A model generated the notes under the pieces. The model was given only the letters and a program-made list of their open reading frames with translations, was not told where the DNA came from and made no database searches. From contig NZ_JASIRT010000001.1 in the NCBI RefSeq assembly GCF_030063475.1, positions 124,001 to 188,000 on the forward strand: DNA of 64,000 nt. Direction: 5' to 3'. Positions 56,380 to 64,000 of this stretch are shown in pieces. Each line of letters begins with the position of its first letter. Within the stretch, counting starts at the first letter, position 1. Source of the stretch: Roseomonas sp. E05 (GTDB taxonomy: Bacteria; Pseudomonadota; Alphaproteobacteria; Acetobacterales; Acetobacteraceae). A program made the position numbers and the translations under genes.

Positions 56380-57591
56380 ATGATCAGCGTGATCCCCGCC
56401 CTGATGCCGACCTACAACCGCGCCGACCTCGCTTTCGAGCGGGGCGAGGGCGCCTGGCTGTGGACGGTGGACGGACGACGATTCCTGGACTTCGGCAGCG
56501 GCATCGCCACCACCTCCATCGGCCACGCCCATCCGCACCTGGTGAAGACCATCGCGGAGCAGGCGGCGAAGGTGATGCACACCTCCAACCTGTACCGCGT
56601 GCCGCAGGCCGAGCGCCTCGCCGCCCGGCTGGTCGAGAACTCCTTCGCCGACAGCGTCTTCTTCTGCAACTCGGGCGCCGAGGCGAACGAGGGCATGATC
56701 AAGGCCGTCCGCAAGTACCATGCCGAGACCGGCCACCCCGAGAAGTTCCGCCTCATCTGCTTCGAGGGCGCCTTCCACGGCCGCACCCTGGCGACGCTCG
56801 CCGCCACCGGCAACGAGAAGTATCTCGCCGGCTTCGGCCCGGTGGTCGAGGGCTTCGACCACGTGCCCTTCGGCAACATGAACGCGGTGCGCGACGCCAT
56901 CGGCCCGAACACCGCCGCCATCATGATCGAGCCGATCCAGGGCGAGGGCGGCGTCCGCCCGGCGGACCTGCGCTTCCTCAAGGAGCTGCGCGCCGTCTGC
57001 GACGAGTACGGGCTGCTGCTGGCGCTCGACGAGGTGCAGACCGGCATGGGCCGCACCGGCAAGCTCTGGGCGCACCAGTGGGCCGGCATCGAGCCGGACG
57101 TGATGTCCTCCGCCAAGGGCATCGGCGGCGGCTTTCCGCTGGGCGCCATCCTGGCCAAGGAGAAGGTGGCCCAGTACCTGAAGCCGGGCACCCATGGCAC
57201 CACCTATGGCGGCAACCCGCTGGCCTGCGCCGCCGGCAATGCCGTGCTGGACGTGATCCTGGCGCCGGGCTTCCTGGAGCAGGTGGACCGCGTGGCGCGC
57301 CACCTCTGGAAGGGCATGCAGGAGCTCGCCGCCCGCCACCCCACGGTGGCGACCGGCGTGCGCGGCGCCGGGCTGCTGCTCGGCCTGCAACTGACGCCGG
57401 AAGTCTCGAACGCCGAGATGCAGGCCGCCGCCGTGGCGGAGGGGCTGCTGACGGTCGCCGCCGGGCAGAACGTGCTGCGCCTGGCGCCGCCGCTGATCGT
57501 CACCGAGGCCGAGGTGGACCAGGCGCTGGCCATGCTCGACCGCGCGGCGCTGCGCATGACCCCGGCGAATGCCAAGGTGGCGGCGAAGTGA
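56380..57591 (+). CDS. argD: Acetylornithine aminotransferase ArgD
   Basis: The protein has 403 residues. PLP-binding and fold-type-I aminotransferase features are [50 protein letters not shown], and the PLP Lys in [14 protein letters not shown]. The start is uncertain: the ATG at 56380 is very close to GGAG, and a GTG at 56389 has better spacing. It catalyses N-acetylglutamate-semialdehyde to N-acetylornithine in arginine synthesis and may also act on succinyldiaminopimelate. argF overlaps its stop. Confidence 0.96.
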   Translation: MISVIPALMPTYNRADLAFERGEGAWLWTVDGRRFLDFGSGIATTSIGHAHPHLVKTIAEQAAKVMHTSNLYRVPQAERLAARLVENSFADSVFFCNSGAEANEGMIKAVRKYHAETGHPEKFRLICFEGAFHGRTLATLAATGNEKYLAGFGPVVEGFDHVPFGNMNAVRDAIGPNTAAIMIEPIQGEGGVRPADLRFLKELRAVCDEYGLLLALDEVQTGMGRTGKLWAHQWAGIEPDVMSSAKGIGGGFPLGAILAKEKVAQYLKPGTHGTTYGGNPLACAAGNAVLDVILAPGFLEQVDRVARHLWKGMQELAARHPTVATGVRGAGLLLGLQLTPEVSNAEMQAAAVAEGLLTVAAGQNVLRLAPPLIVTEAEVDQALAMLDRAALRMTPANAKVAAK

Positions 57592-58538
57592 GCGCCGCCC
57601 TCAGGCCGGCGGGCGGGGCGGCCAATGCCCCCCGCCACTTCCTCGAACTCTCGGACTTCGACGCGCCGACCCTGCGGCGCATGCTCGACCTCGCCGCCCA
57701 GGCCAAGGGCGGCAAGGTCGAGGGCCAGCCGCTGGCCGGCAAGTCGATCGCGCTGATCTTCGAGAAGCCCTCGACGCGCACCCGTGTCTCCTTCGAGGTC
57801 GGCATCCGCCAGCTCGGCGGCCATGCGGTGGTGCTCTCGGCCAAGGACATGCAGCTCGGCCGCGGCGAGTCCGCCGCCGACACGGCGCGCGTGCTGTCGC
57901 GCTACGTGGACGCCATCATGCTGCGCACCGACAGCGTCGCGAAGCTGCGCGAGCTGGCGCAGCACGCCACCGTGCCGGTGATCAACGGCCTGACCGACGT
58001 CTCCCACCCCTGCCAGCTGATGGCCGACATCCTCACCTTCGAGGAGCATCGCGGCCCGATCGCCGGCAAGGTCGTGGCCTGGACGGGCGACGGCAACAAC
58101 GTGGCGCAGAGCTTCATCCAGGCCGCCGCGCGCTTCGGCTTCACGCTGCGCCTCGCCACCCCGCCGGAGCTGGCCCCGCCCGCCCAGCTGGTGGACTGGG
58201 CGCGGCGCGAGGGGGCGAAGATCGAGCTGACCTCCGACCCTGTGGCGGCCGTGAAGGACGCGGCCTGCGTCGTCACCGACACCTGGGTCAGCATGTCGGA
58301 CGAGAAGGATGGCGGACCGAGCGCCCGGCACAACCTGCTTGCCCCCTACCAGCTCAACGCGGCGCTGCTGAAGCACGCGGCGCCGGACGCGGTGGTGATG
58401 CACTGCCTGCCCGCGCATCGCGGCGAGGAGATCACCGAGGAGGTGATCGAGGGGCCGCAGAGCGTGGTCTTCGACGAGGCCGAGAACCGCCTGCACGCCC
58501 AGAAGGGCGTGCTGCTCTGGGCGCTCGCGGGGCTCTGA
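57588..58538 (+). CDS. argF: Ornithine carbamoyltransferase
   Basis: The protein has 316 residues with a GTG start that overlaps the argD stop (GTGA). The carbamoyl-phosphate site is [13 protein letters not shown] (STRTR), with HPCQLMAD and the ornithine/catalytic [11 protein letters not shown] near residue 268. It forms citrulline from ornithine and carbamoyl phosphate. The argD-argF pair is a standard alphaproteobacterial unit often followed directly by hslO; here hslO lies 3.2 kb further on. Confidence 0.97.
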   Translation: MSAALRPAGGAANAPRHFLELSDFDAPTLRRMLDLAAQAKGGKVEGQPLAGKSIALIFEKPSTRTRVSFEVGIRQLGGHAVVLSAKDMQLGRGESAADTARVLSRYVDAIMLRTDSVAKLRELAQHATVPVINGLTDVSHPCQLMADILTFEEHRGPIAGKVVAWTGDGNNVAQSFIQAAARFGFTLRLATPPELAPPAQLVDWARREGAKIELTSDPVAAVKDAACVVTDTWVSMSDEKDGGPSARHNLLAPYQLNAALLKHAAPDAVVMHCLPAHRGEEITEEVIEGPQSVVFDEAENRLHAQKGVLLWALAGL

Positions 58539-58543
58539 GCGCG

Positions 58544-58570
58544 GGCCGGGGGGCTTTCGCCGCCCCGGCC
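58544..58570 (+). terminator. GC-rich hairpin after argF
   Basis: GGCCGGGG (58544-58551) and CCCCGGCC (58563-58570) form a perfect 8-bp stem with an 11-nt loop, followed by TTAA. It closes the argD-argF operon. It is terminator-like but has no long U run. Confidence 0.55.
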
Positions 58571-58642
58571 TTAACCCCGCATTCAGCGACGCTGCCGCAC
58601 CCTCCCCTCCCGCAATTGTGATTCGGGAGTAAGGGGGTTTCC

Positions 58643-60346
58643 TTGTCCGCTGCCCTGAATATCCTCCACGCGCTCCCCCGTCGCCTCGGCATCGTCCCGG
58701 CCCTGGTGCTGCTGACCCTGGCCGCCGTCCTGGTGACGGGCGGCGCCGTCTCGCAGGTGCTGCTGGCGGAAAGCCGCCGGCACGTGATGCAGCAGTCGCA
58801 GACGGACCTCGACATCAGCCTCGGCATGCTGAAGGCCCTGCTGGCGCAGCGGGGCCAGGCCTGGCGCCTGGAAGGCGATCAGCTCCTGCTGGGCGATACC
58901 CCGCTGAACGGGCGCTTCGACGAGGTGGATACGGTGAAGTCCGTGGCCGGCGGCGTCGCCACCATCTTCGCCGGGGATCTCCGCATCGCCACCAACGTGG
59001 CGAAGCCCGACGGCACGCGGGCCGTCGGCACCCGCCTCGCCCCCGGCCCGGCCTTCGAGGCCGTCTTCCGGCAGGGCGTGGCCTATCGCGGCGCGAACAC
59101 CATCCTCGGCCGCGAGCACCTGACCATCTATGAGCCGATCCGTGATGCGGGCGGCAAGGTGATCGGCCTGCTCTTCGTCGGCCTGCCGCTCACCGCCGTC
59201 AATGCCGTGCTGCAGGAGATGCAGACCCGCGCCCTGCTGGTCGCCGGCGCCGCCACCCTTGCGGTCGGCCTGCTGGCCTGGCTGCTGGTCGGCCTTTCCA
59301 TGCGGCCGCTGCGCCGGCTCGCCGAGGTGGTCCGCGCGCTCGCCGGCGGCCGGTTCGACGTGCACATCCCCTGCACCGACCGCCGCGACCCGCTTGGCGA
59401 GATCGGCCGTGCCGTGGAGAGCCTGGCCGAGAGTGCCCGTCAGGCGCAGGCGCTGCAGGCCGAGGCCGAGCGCGGCCGCGAGCGGGCCGGTGCCGAGCGC
59501 CGCCAGATGCAGCTTGGCCTGGCCGAGGCGGTGGAGCAGGCCGTGGGCAGCACCGCCCGGGGCCTGGCGGAGGAGGTGGAGCGGCTTAACGCCGCCGCCG
59601 CGAGCGCCGGCAAGGGCATGGGCGCGGCCGAGCGCGAGGCGGGCCAGGCGCAGGAGCGCAGCCTCAGCGCCACCGGCAACGTGGAGGCGGTGGCCGCCGC
59701 CGCCGAGGAACTGGCCGCCAGCATCAACGAGATCAACCGCCGGGTCGCCGAGGGCGCCGTTGCCGCGCGCGACGCGGTGGCCGCCGCGCAGGCTTCCGAC
59801 GGCTCGGTGGCCGGGCTCTCCGAGGCGGCCGACCGCATCGGCGACGTGGTGAAGCTGATCGCCGACATCGCCGGGCAGACCAACCTGCTGGCGCTGAACG
59901 CCACCATCGAGGCGGCGCGGGCCGGGGAGGCCGGGAAGGGCTTCGCCGTGGTGGCCTCCGAGGTGAAGACGCTGGCCTCGCAGACCGCCAGGGCGACGGA
60001 GGAGATCAGCACCCAGATCGGCGCCATGCGCAACGCCACCCAGGAGGCTGTGCGGACGGTCCAGGGCATCGCCGCCACCGTGGCGCGGATGGACGGCGTG
60101 ACGACCGCCATCGCCGCCGCCGTGGAGCAGCAGAGCGCGGCGACGCGGGAGATCGCCCGCAACGCCGCCGCGGCCGCCGCCGGCACGCGGGGCGTGGCGG
60201 AGGAGAGCAAGGCGCTCGGCGGCCATGTGGACCAGGCCTCCTCGGCGTTGGAAAGCCTGCGCGCCGGCACTGGCGCGGTGGCGCGGCAGGGCCAGGCGCT
60301 GCAGCAGGCGCTTTCCGAGGTGGTGGCCCGGCTGCGCGCCGTCTGA
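58643..60346 (+). CDS. Methyl-accepting chemotaxis receptor with a periplasmic sensor domain
   Basis: The protein has 567 residues and a TTG start; GGGGG at 58633-58637 lies five bases upstream and supports it. A first membrane helix ([22 protein letters not shown]) leads to a periplasmic sensor of single-Cache type (about 40-190, with [12 protein letters not shown] and [24 protein letters not shown]). A second helix ([21 protein letters not shown]) leads to HAMP and the cytoplasmic signalling domain with the hairpin tip [20 protein letters not shown]. No CheA/CheW genes are near; it is a stand-alone receptor. It sits between argF and the hydroxylase gene, an insertion relative to the usual argF-hslO order. 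Confidence 0.92.
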   Translation: MSAALNILHALPRRLGIVPALVLLTLAAVLVTGGAVSQVLLAESRRHVMQQSQTDLDISLGMLKALLAQRGQAWRLEGDQLLLGDTPLNGRFDEVDTVKSVAGGVATIFAGDLRIATNVAKPDGTRAVGTRLAPGPAFEAVFRQGVAYRGANTILGREHLTIYEPIRDAGGKVIGLLFVGLPLTAVNAVLQEMQTRALLVAGAATLAVGLLAWLLVGLSMRPLRRLAEVVRALAGGRFDVHIPCTDRRDPLGEIGRAVESLAESARQAQALQAEAERGRERAGAERRQMQLGLAEAVEQAVGSTARGLAEEVERLNAAAASAGKGMGAAEREAGQAQERSLSATGNVEAVAAAAEELAASINEINRRVAEGAVAARDAVAAAQASDGSVAGLSEAADRIGDVVKLIADIAGQTNLLALNATIEAARAGEAGKGFAVVASEVKTLASQTARATEEISTQIGAMRNATQEAVRTVQGIAATVARMDGVTTAIAAAVEQQSAATREIARNAAAAAAGTRGVAEESKALGGHVDQASSALESLRAGTGAVARQGQALQQALSEVVARLRAV

Positions 60347-60353
60347 GGGCAGG

Positions 60354-60383
60354 GCGGCGGCGGATTCCTGCTGCCGCCGCTTT
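60354..60383 (+). terminator. Hairpin after the chemoreceptor gene
   Basis: GCGGCGGC (60354-60361) and GCCGCCGC (60373-60380) form a perfect stem with an 11-nt loop, followed by TTT. It lies 7 bp after the receptor stop and is a weak intrinsic-terminator candidate. Confidence 0.55.
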
Positions 60384-60440
60384 GCCAAAGCCCCGATCGG
60401 CCCTACCTACCTGTCAGGATGCAGGAGGCAGGCAGCCAGC

Positions 60441-61619
60441 ATGCAGTGTGACGTCGCGATCGTGGGAGGCGGCCCGGCGGGGCTCGCCCTCGCCACTTCC
60501 CTCTCCGGCACCGGCCTGAAAATCGTTGTGGTGGAGCGCCAGCCGGAAGCCCTGCTGGCTGAAGCCCCCTTCGACGGGCGCGAGATCGCCCTCACCCACG
60601 CCTCCCAGGCCATCCTGCGGGAGCTCGGCGCCTGGGAGCACCTGCCGCCCGAGGCCATCGCCCCGCTGCGCGAGGCCCGTGTGCTGAACGGCGGCTCCGC
60701 CTATGCCCTGCGCTTCGACACGCGCGGGCGGCCGGAGGCGGAGCTGGGCCGGCTGGTCTCCAACCACTGCATCCGCCGCGCGCTCTACCGCGTCGCCGCC
60801 GCCTGCCCGGATGTCCGGCTGCTGGCCGGCACCGGCGTGGATGAGGCGCGGACCGACGTGGACGGCGCCCGCCTGCGCCTCGCCGACGGCGAGACGCTGG
60901 AGGCGAAGCTGCTCGTCGCCGCCGACAGCCGCTTCTCCGGCCTGCGCAAGGCGCTCGGTATCGGCGCCGAGACGCGGGACTTCGGCAAGCGCATGATGGT
61001 CTGCCGCCTGCGCCACGCCGCGCCCCATCACGGCGTCGCCACCGAGTGGTTCGACTACGGCCAGACCATCGCCATGCTGCCGCTGAACGGCGACATGTCC
61101 TCCGCCGTCATCACTCTGGAACCGGAGGCGATGGCGGCGCTGGAGGCCATGCCGGAGGCCGAGGTCGGGCCGGAGATCGCCCGCCGCTACCGCCAGCGCC
61201 TCGGCGCCATGGAGCTGGTCAGCACCCGTCACACCTATCCGCTGGTCTCCGTCTATGCCGAGCGCTTCGCCACCACCCGCGCGGTGCTGCTGGGCGATGC
61301 GGCGGTGGGGATGCACCCCGTCACCGCCCACGGCTTCAACTTCGGCCTGCGCGGACAGGCGGTGCTGGCGCGCGAGATCCGCGCGGCGCTGGGCCGCGGG
61401 GCGGAATTCGCCGCCCCCGCCGTGCTCCGGCGCTATGCCCATGCGCACCGGCAGGCGACCCGCGCGCTCTACCTCGCCACCAACGCCACGGCGCTGATCT
61501 ATGCCGAGGCGACGCTCCCGGCGCGGCTGCTGCGCAACGCCGCGCTGCGGCTGGGGAACCACCTCCGGCCGGTGCAGCAGCGCATCGTCGGGCATCTCAT
61601 GGAGACCCAGGGCGCCTGA
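60441..61619 (+). CDS. FAD-dependent hydroxylase of the UbiH/UbiF/UbiM (COQ6) family
   Basis: The protein has 392 residues. The ATG at 60441 follows AGGAGG (60423-60428). The FAD fold has VAIVGGGPAGLALATSLSG at the N-terminus, a middle DG-type motif VAADSRFSGLRKALG, and the GD motif VLLGDAAVGMHPVTAHGFNFGLRGQAVLARE. That last motif with MHPVTAHGFN resembles UbiM-type ubiquinone hydroxylases, which replace UbiH/UbiF in some alphaproteobacteria. The exact ring position hydroxylated is not predicted. A family S half lies 3 bp after the stop, then hslO. Confidence 0.85.
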   Translation: MQCDVAIVGGGPAGLALATSLSGTGLKIVVVERQPEALLAEAPFDGREIALTHASQAILRELGAWEHLPPEAIAPLREARVLNGGSAYALRFDTRGRPEAELGRLVSNHCIRRALYRVAAACPDVRLLAGTGVDEARTDVDGARLRLADGETLEAKLLVAADSRFSGLRKALGIGAETRDFGKRMMVCRLRHAAPHHGVATEWFDYGQTIAMLPLNGDMSSAVITLEPEAMAALEAMPEAEVGPEIARRYRQRLGAMELVSTRHTYPLVSVYAERFATTRAVLLGDAAVGMHPVTAHGFNFGLRGQAVLAREIRAALGRGAEFAAPAVLRRYAHAHRQATRALYLATNATALIYAEATLPARLLRNAALRLGNHLRPVQQRIVGHLMETQGA

Positions 61620-61622
61620 TCC

Positions 61623-61685
61623 GGGGGAGGCGCCGCCTCCCCCGCCCCCCACCGCTGGGGTAACAGTGTTACCCCAGACCCCGCC
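61623..61685. repeat. Family S hairpin repeat, copy S5 (left half)
   Basis: A GC palindrome (61623-61643), the 19-nt hairpin GGGGTAACAGTGTTACCCC (61657-61675), and AGACCCCGCC (61676-61685). It starts 3 bp after the hydroxylase stop. Confidence 0.9.
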
Positions 61686-61769
61686 ATTCCCGGGGCACAG
61701 GGCTCCAGCGGTCGCAGAGCGGGGTGCGGCGCCCTATCTAGGCGTTTTGCAGCATTTCAGGCCTGTCGC

Positions 61770-62726
61770 GTGACCGATCCGACCGAACCCTCCGCCACCC
61801 CCGACTTCCTCAACCATGACCGCCCGCCCGTGCCGCACCTCACCGTGCCGCGGGGCGTGCAGCCCTTCCACCTCGCCCAGAAGCCGGTGCGCGGGCGGCT
61901 GGTGCGGCTCGGCCCCCTGGCCGACGCGCTGCTGACCCGGCACGACAACCCGCCCGCCGTCACCGCCCTGCTCGGGCAGGCGCTGGCGCTCACCGCGGGG
62001 CTGGCGACGGCGCTCAAGTTCCAGGGCAGCTTCAGCCTGCAGGCCAAGGGTGAAGGCCCTGTGAGCATGCTGCTGGCCGACTGCACCGACGCCGGCGGCC
62101 TGCGCGGCTACATCCGCGCCGATAGCGGGAAGCTGCCGGCGGAGGAGAGGCCCGGCGCCGACACGCTGCTCGGCAAGGGCTATCTGGCCTTCACCTGCGA
62201 CCAGGGGCCGGAGATGGACCGCTACCAGGGCATCGTTGCCATCGAAGGCAGCACGCTCGCGGAGATGACGGGCCACTACTTCGCCACGTCCGAGCAGCTC
62301 GACAGCCGCGTCTGGCTGGCGGCCGGCCAGACCCCCGCCGGCTGGCGCGCCACCGCGCTGATCCTGGAGCGCATCGCCGGCGAGGGCGGCATCGACCCCG
62401 AGCTGGACAAGGCCGCGCAGGACGACGCCTGGGAGACCGCCCTCGCCCTCGCCGCCACCCTCACCGAGTCGGAGATGCTGGACGACGGCCTCCCGCCCGA
62501 GCGGCTGCTCTATCGCCTCTTTCATGCCGAGGGCCTTGCGCTCGGCAAGCCGCGGCCGCTTTCCTATGGCTGCCGCTGCTCGCGGTCCCGGCTGGCTTCC
62601 GTGCTCTCCGGCTTCGGCACCGACGACCTCGACCACATGGCCGAGGACGGCACCATCACCATGACCTGCGAGTTCTGCAACGTCGCCTTCCGCTTCGGGC
62701 GTTCCGAGGTGCAGGCGGCGGACTGA
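61770..62726 (+). CDS. hslO: Redox-regulated chaperone Hsp33
   Basis: The protein has 318 residues with a GTG start. The C-terminal zinc/redox switch is YGCRCSRSR (CxC) and MTCEFCNVAF (CxxC), the four cysteines that release zinc under oxidation. The fold part includes ALLGQALALTAGLATALKFQG, GEGPVSMLLADCTDAGGLRGY and GHYFATSEQLDSRVWLA. It prevents aggregation during oxidative heat stress. It is the third member of the argD-argF-hslO neighbourhood. The first 25 residues are a Pro/Thr-rich extension. Confidence 0.95.
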   Translation: MTDPTEPSATPDFLNHDRPPVPHLTVPRGVQPFHLAQKPVRGRLVRLGPLADALLTRHDNPPAVTALLGQALALTAGLATALKFQGSFSLQAKGEGPVSMLLADCTDAGGLRGYIRADSGKLPAEERPGADTLLGKGYLAFTCDQGPEMDRYQGIVAIEGSTLAEMTGHYFATSEQLDSRVWLAAGQTPAGWRATALILERIAGEGGIDPELDKAAQDDAWETALALAATLTESEMLDDGLPPERLLYRLFHAEGLALGKPRPLSYGCRCSRSRLASVLSGFGTDDLDHMAEDGTITMTCEFCNVAFRFGRSEVQAAD

Positions 62727-62844
62727 GCGGCTTTTGGCCATCCCCCGGCGGAGAGGGCTGGGCCGGTCTTTGTTTTGCGAGCATCTTCGCCCATCTGACG
62801 GTTTCCAGTCCGATGGGACCGCTCGAAGGGGAGAACAGCGAGGA

Positions 62845-63477
62845 ATGATGCCGACCACGCGCCGTGGCGCGATCCTGCTGCTGCCGCTGCTGGCGGCGGC
62901 CTGCGCCGGCGGCGATGCCCAGCCGCCCCTGCGGCCGCCCCCGGGCTACACCCATCTCACGCCCCTGCGGCTGAACGTGCTGGATGTCGAGGCGTTGGAG
63001 CCACCGCCCGGCCCGGCCTTCCGGGTGGACCCCCCGGCCCCGCTCTCCCCGCTCACCCAGGCGCTGCGCATGGGGCGGGACCGGCTGGTGGCGGTCGGCA
63101 CCAGCGGCCATGCCCGCTTCCTGGTGGATGCCGCCAGCCTGACGCGCGAGGTGGCGCAGCCCGGCGGCATGTTCAGCCAGCGCACGGAGCGGCTGGCGGT
63201 CTATATCCGCGTGCGGGTGGAGATCCTGGGCGATGACGGCCGGCGCGTCGGCTTCTCCGAGGCCGAGGTGCGCCGCAACGCCACCGTCGTCGATGAAGGC
63301 GCCGCCAGCCAGGCCCGCGCGGCCGACCAGATCGTGCGGCAGGCGATGGACGACCTGAACGTGGAGTTCGAGTTCCAGCTCCGCCGCAACCTGCGCGACT
63401 GGATCATGTCCGGCACGCCGACCGCCCCGCTGCCCGGCCCGGTGCAGCAGGAAAACCTGAGCCAGCCGGCGGGCTGA
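62845..63477 (+). CDS. Predicted lipoprotein of unknown function
   Basis: The protein has 210 residues. The N-terminus (RRGAILLLPLLAAACAGG) has a lipobox ending LAAAC, so it should be acylated and anchored. The mature part has LNVLDVEALEPP, a segment RLVAVGTSGHARFLVDAASL, and the strand-rich RLAVYIRVRVEILGDDGRRVGFSEAEVRR. The last 80 residues are helical (MDDLNVEFEFQLRRNLRDW). No family is recognised with confidence. Tandem ATGs at 62845 and 62848 make the exact start uncertain. ridA-like follows 3 bp downstream and is probably co-transcribed. Confidence 0.75.
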   Translation: MMPTTRRGAILLLPLLAAACAGGDAQPPLRPPPGYTHLTPLRLNVLDVEALEPPPGPAFRVDPPAPLSPLTQALRMGRDRLVAVGTSGHARFLVDAASLTREVAQPGGMFSQRTERLAVYIRVRVEILGDDGRRVGFSEAEVRRNATVVDEGAASQARAADQIVRQAMDDLNVEFEFQLRRNLRDWIMSGTPTAPLPGPVQQENLSQPAG

Positions 63478-63480
63478 GCC

Positions 63481-63870
63481 ATGGCGCAGGTCACCTTCTC
63501 CAACCCGCCCGGCGTGCATCGCCCGGCGGCGCGCTATTCCCAGGCCGGGCTGGTGGAGGGCGCCGGGCGCCGCCTGATCATCAGCGGCCAGATCGGTGTG
63601 GCGCCGGACGGCACGGTGCCGGAAGCGCCGGAGGCGCAGGTGCGGCAGGCCCTGGGCAATCTCGTGGCCGTGCTGGCGGCCCATGGGATGCGCCCGGAGA
63701 ACGTCGTGAAGGTGCTGGTCCTGCTGACCGACCGCGCCCTGCTGCCGGTCTGGCGCACCGAGCGGGACGCCGTCTTCGGCGAGCACGCCCCCTGCAGCTC
63801 GCTGATGATCGTGGCCGGACTGGCCGACCCCCGCTTCGTGCTGGAAGTCGAGGCAGAGGCGATCGCCTGA
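63481..63870 (+). CDS. RidA/YjgF-family protein lacking the catalytic arginine
   Basis: The protein has 129 residues. Family features are GVHRPAARYSQAGLVEG, LIISGQIGVAPDGTV and NVVKVLVLLTD. In RidA the imine deaminase Arg lies in a segment like RxCVEVARLP; here the corresponding region reads PCSSLMIVAGLADPRF, with no Arg at that position. It probably belongs to a Rid subgroup without 2-aminoacrylate deaminase activity; its ligand is unknown. It forms homotrimers in known relatives. It lies 3 bp after the lipoprotein gene, and repeat R7 follows 12 bp after the stop. Confidence 0.88.
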   Translation: MAQVTFSNPPGVHRPAARYSQAGLVEGAGRRLIISGQIGVAPDGTVPEAPEAQVRQALGNLVAVLAAHGMRPENVVKVLVLLTDRALLPVWRTERDAVFGEHAPCSSLMIVAGLADPRFVLEVEAEAIA

Positions 63871-63882
63871 CGCGGCAGAGCC

Positions 63883-64000
63883 GGGGGAGAATGAATTCTC
63901 CCCCGGACCCCCCTCTTCTTTTTTTCATCAGTTTTGGCGGGACTGACTGAATGCGCTCACGCCGGGGCTGGAGCAGCCCCGGCGACTGGGGCCGCCACAG
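63883..64000. repeat. Family R repeat, copy R7 (cut by the window end)
   Basis: GGGGGAGAATGAATTCTCCC then GGACCCCCCTCTTC, a T-rich tract and CATCAGTTTTGGCGGG, followed by an inner hairpin GGGGCTGGAGCAGCCCC and CGGCGAC that matches R2. The right end must lie beyond base 64000. It starts 12 bp after the RidA-like stop. Confidence 0.85.

Overview
The window is about 70% GC with very high third-position GC, and its gene content fits an alphaproteobacterium of the Acetobacteraceae, most like Roseomonas and relatives. Supporting signs are a complete pqqABCDE operon, aerobic cobaltochelatase cobS/cobT beside bolA and a J-domain gene, the secA - parvulin isomerase - argJ neighbourhood, an aroK-aroB fusion, an RNase E with an insertion in its S1 domain, and an argD-argF-hslO neighbourhood. 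The taxonomic call is inference from gene content; there is no rRNA gene. I see no tRNA or rRNA gene, CRISPR array, transposase or phage gene.

Layout. 1-7.2 kb: the end of an M48-type peptidase, a periplasmic DsbA/ScsC-like oxidoreductase, an aspartoacylase-family amidohydrolase, a three-gene catabolic cassette (RraA-like, Ldh_2 dehydrogenase, beta-hydroxyacid dehydrogenase), a CinA-like protein and a TauE/SafE permease. 7.2-18.9 kb: housekeeping genes, with a GNAT-Nudix fusion, rne, a cell-wall amidase, secA, a parvulin and argJ. 18.9-27 kb: a relic of a second argJ 3' end, a sensor kinase, accA, xerD, aroKB, a DUF2889 protein and a hydrolase-TPR fusion. 27-33 kb: bolA, J-domain, cobS, cobT, a lipoprotein, a kinase and rpmB. 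33-43 kb: an Atm1-type ABC exporter, a DUF4743/Nudix protein, a SYLF protein, a phosphatase, an ABC-2 exporter, and an amidohydrolase coupled to an MFS transporter. 43-51 kb: an RTX/repeat protein, the end of the beta-ketoadipate pathway (pcaI-pcaJ-pcaF), a DUF4126 protein and pqqABCDE. 51-64 kb: a PPP-type phosphatase, hldE, dgt, two paralogous secreted repeat proteins, argD-argF, a chemoreceptor, a UbiH-type hydroxylase, hslO, a lipoprotein and a RidA-family protein.

The most striking thing is not a gene. Two unrelated families of structured intergenic repeats occur 12 times. Every copy lies a few bases to about 70 bases 3' of a stop codon, most often between convergent genes. Family R (seven copies) is a 114-176 bp inverted repeat whose ends are themselves palindromes of the type GGGGGAATGAATTCCCCC. 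Family S (five copies) is built from a 19-nt hairpin whose stem covaries between copies, beside GGACCCCGCC or its complement. One S copy is a full two-half dyad between cobS and cobT. Two others are single halves in inverted arrangement around the DUF4126 gene, and one of them supplies that gene's stop codon. The placement points to a role at mRNA 3' ends (termination, transcript stability or insulation), or to a non-autonomous element that targets terminators. Neither matches a repeat family I can name.

Functionally, the window combines core metabolism (arginine, shikimate, fatty acid and LPS heptose synthesis, secretion, RNA turnover) with cofactor supply (PQQ, cobalamin, probably ubiquinone) and small catabolic modules for hydroxy/oxo acids and aromatic-derived beta-ketoadipate.
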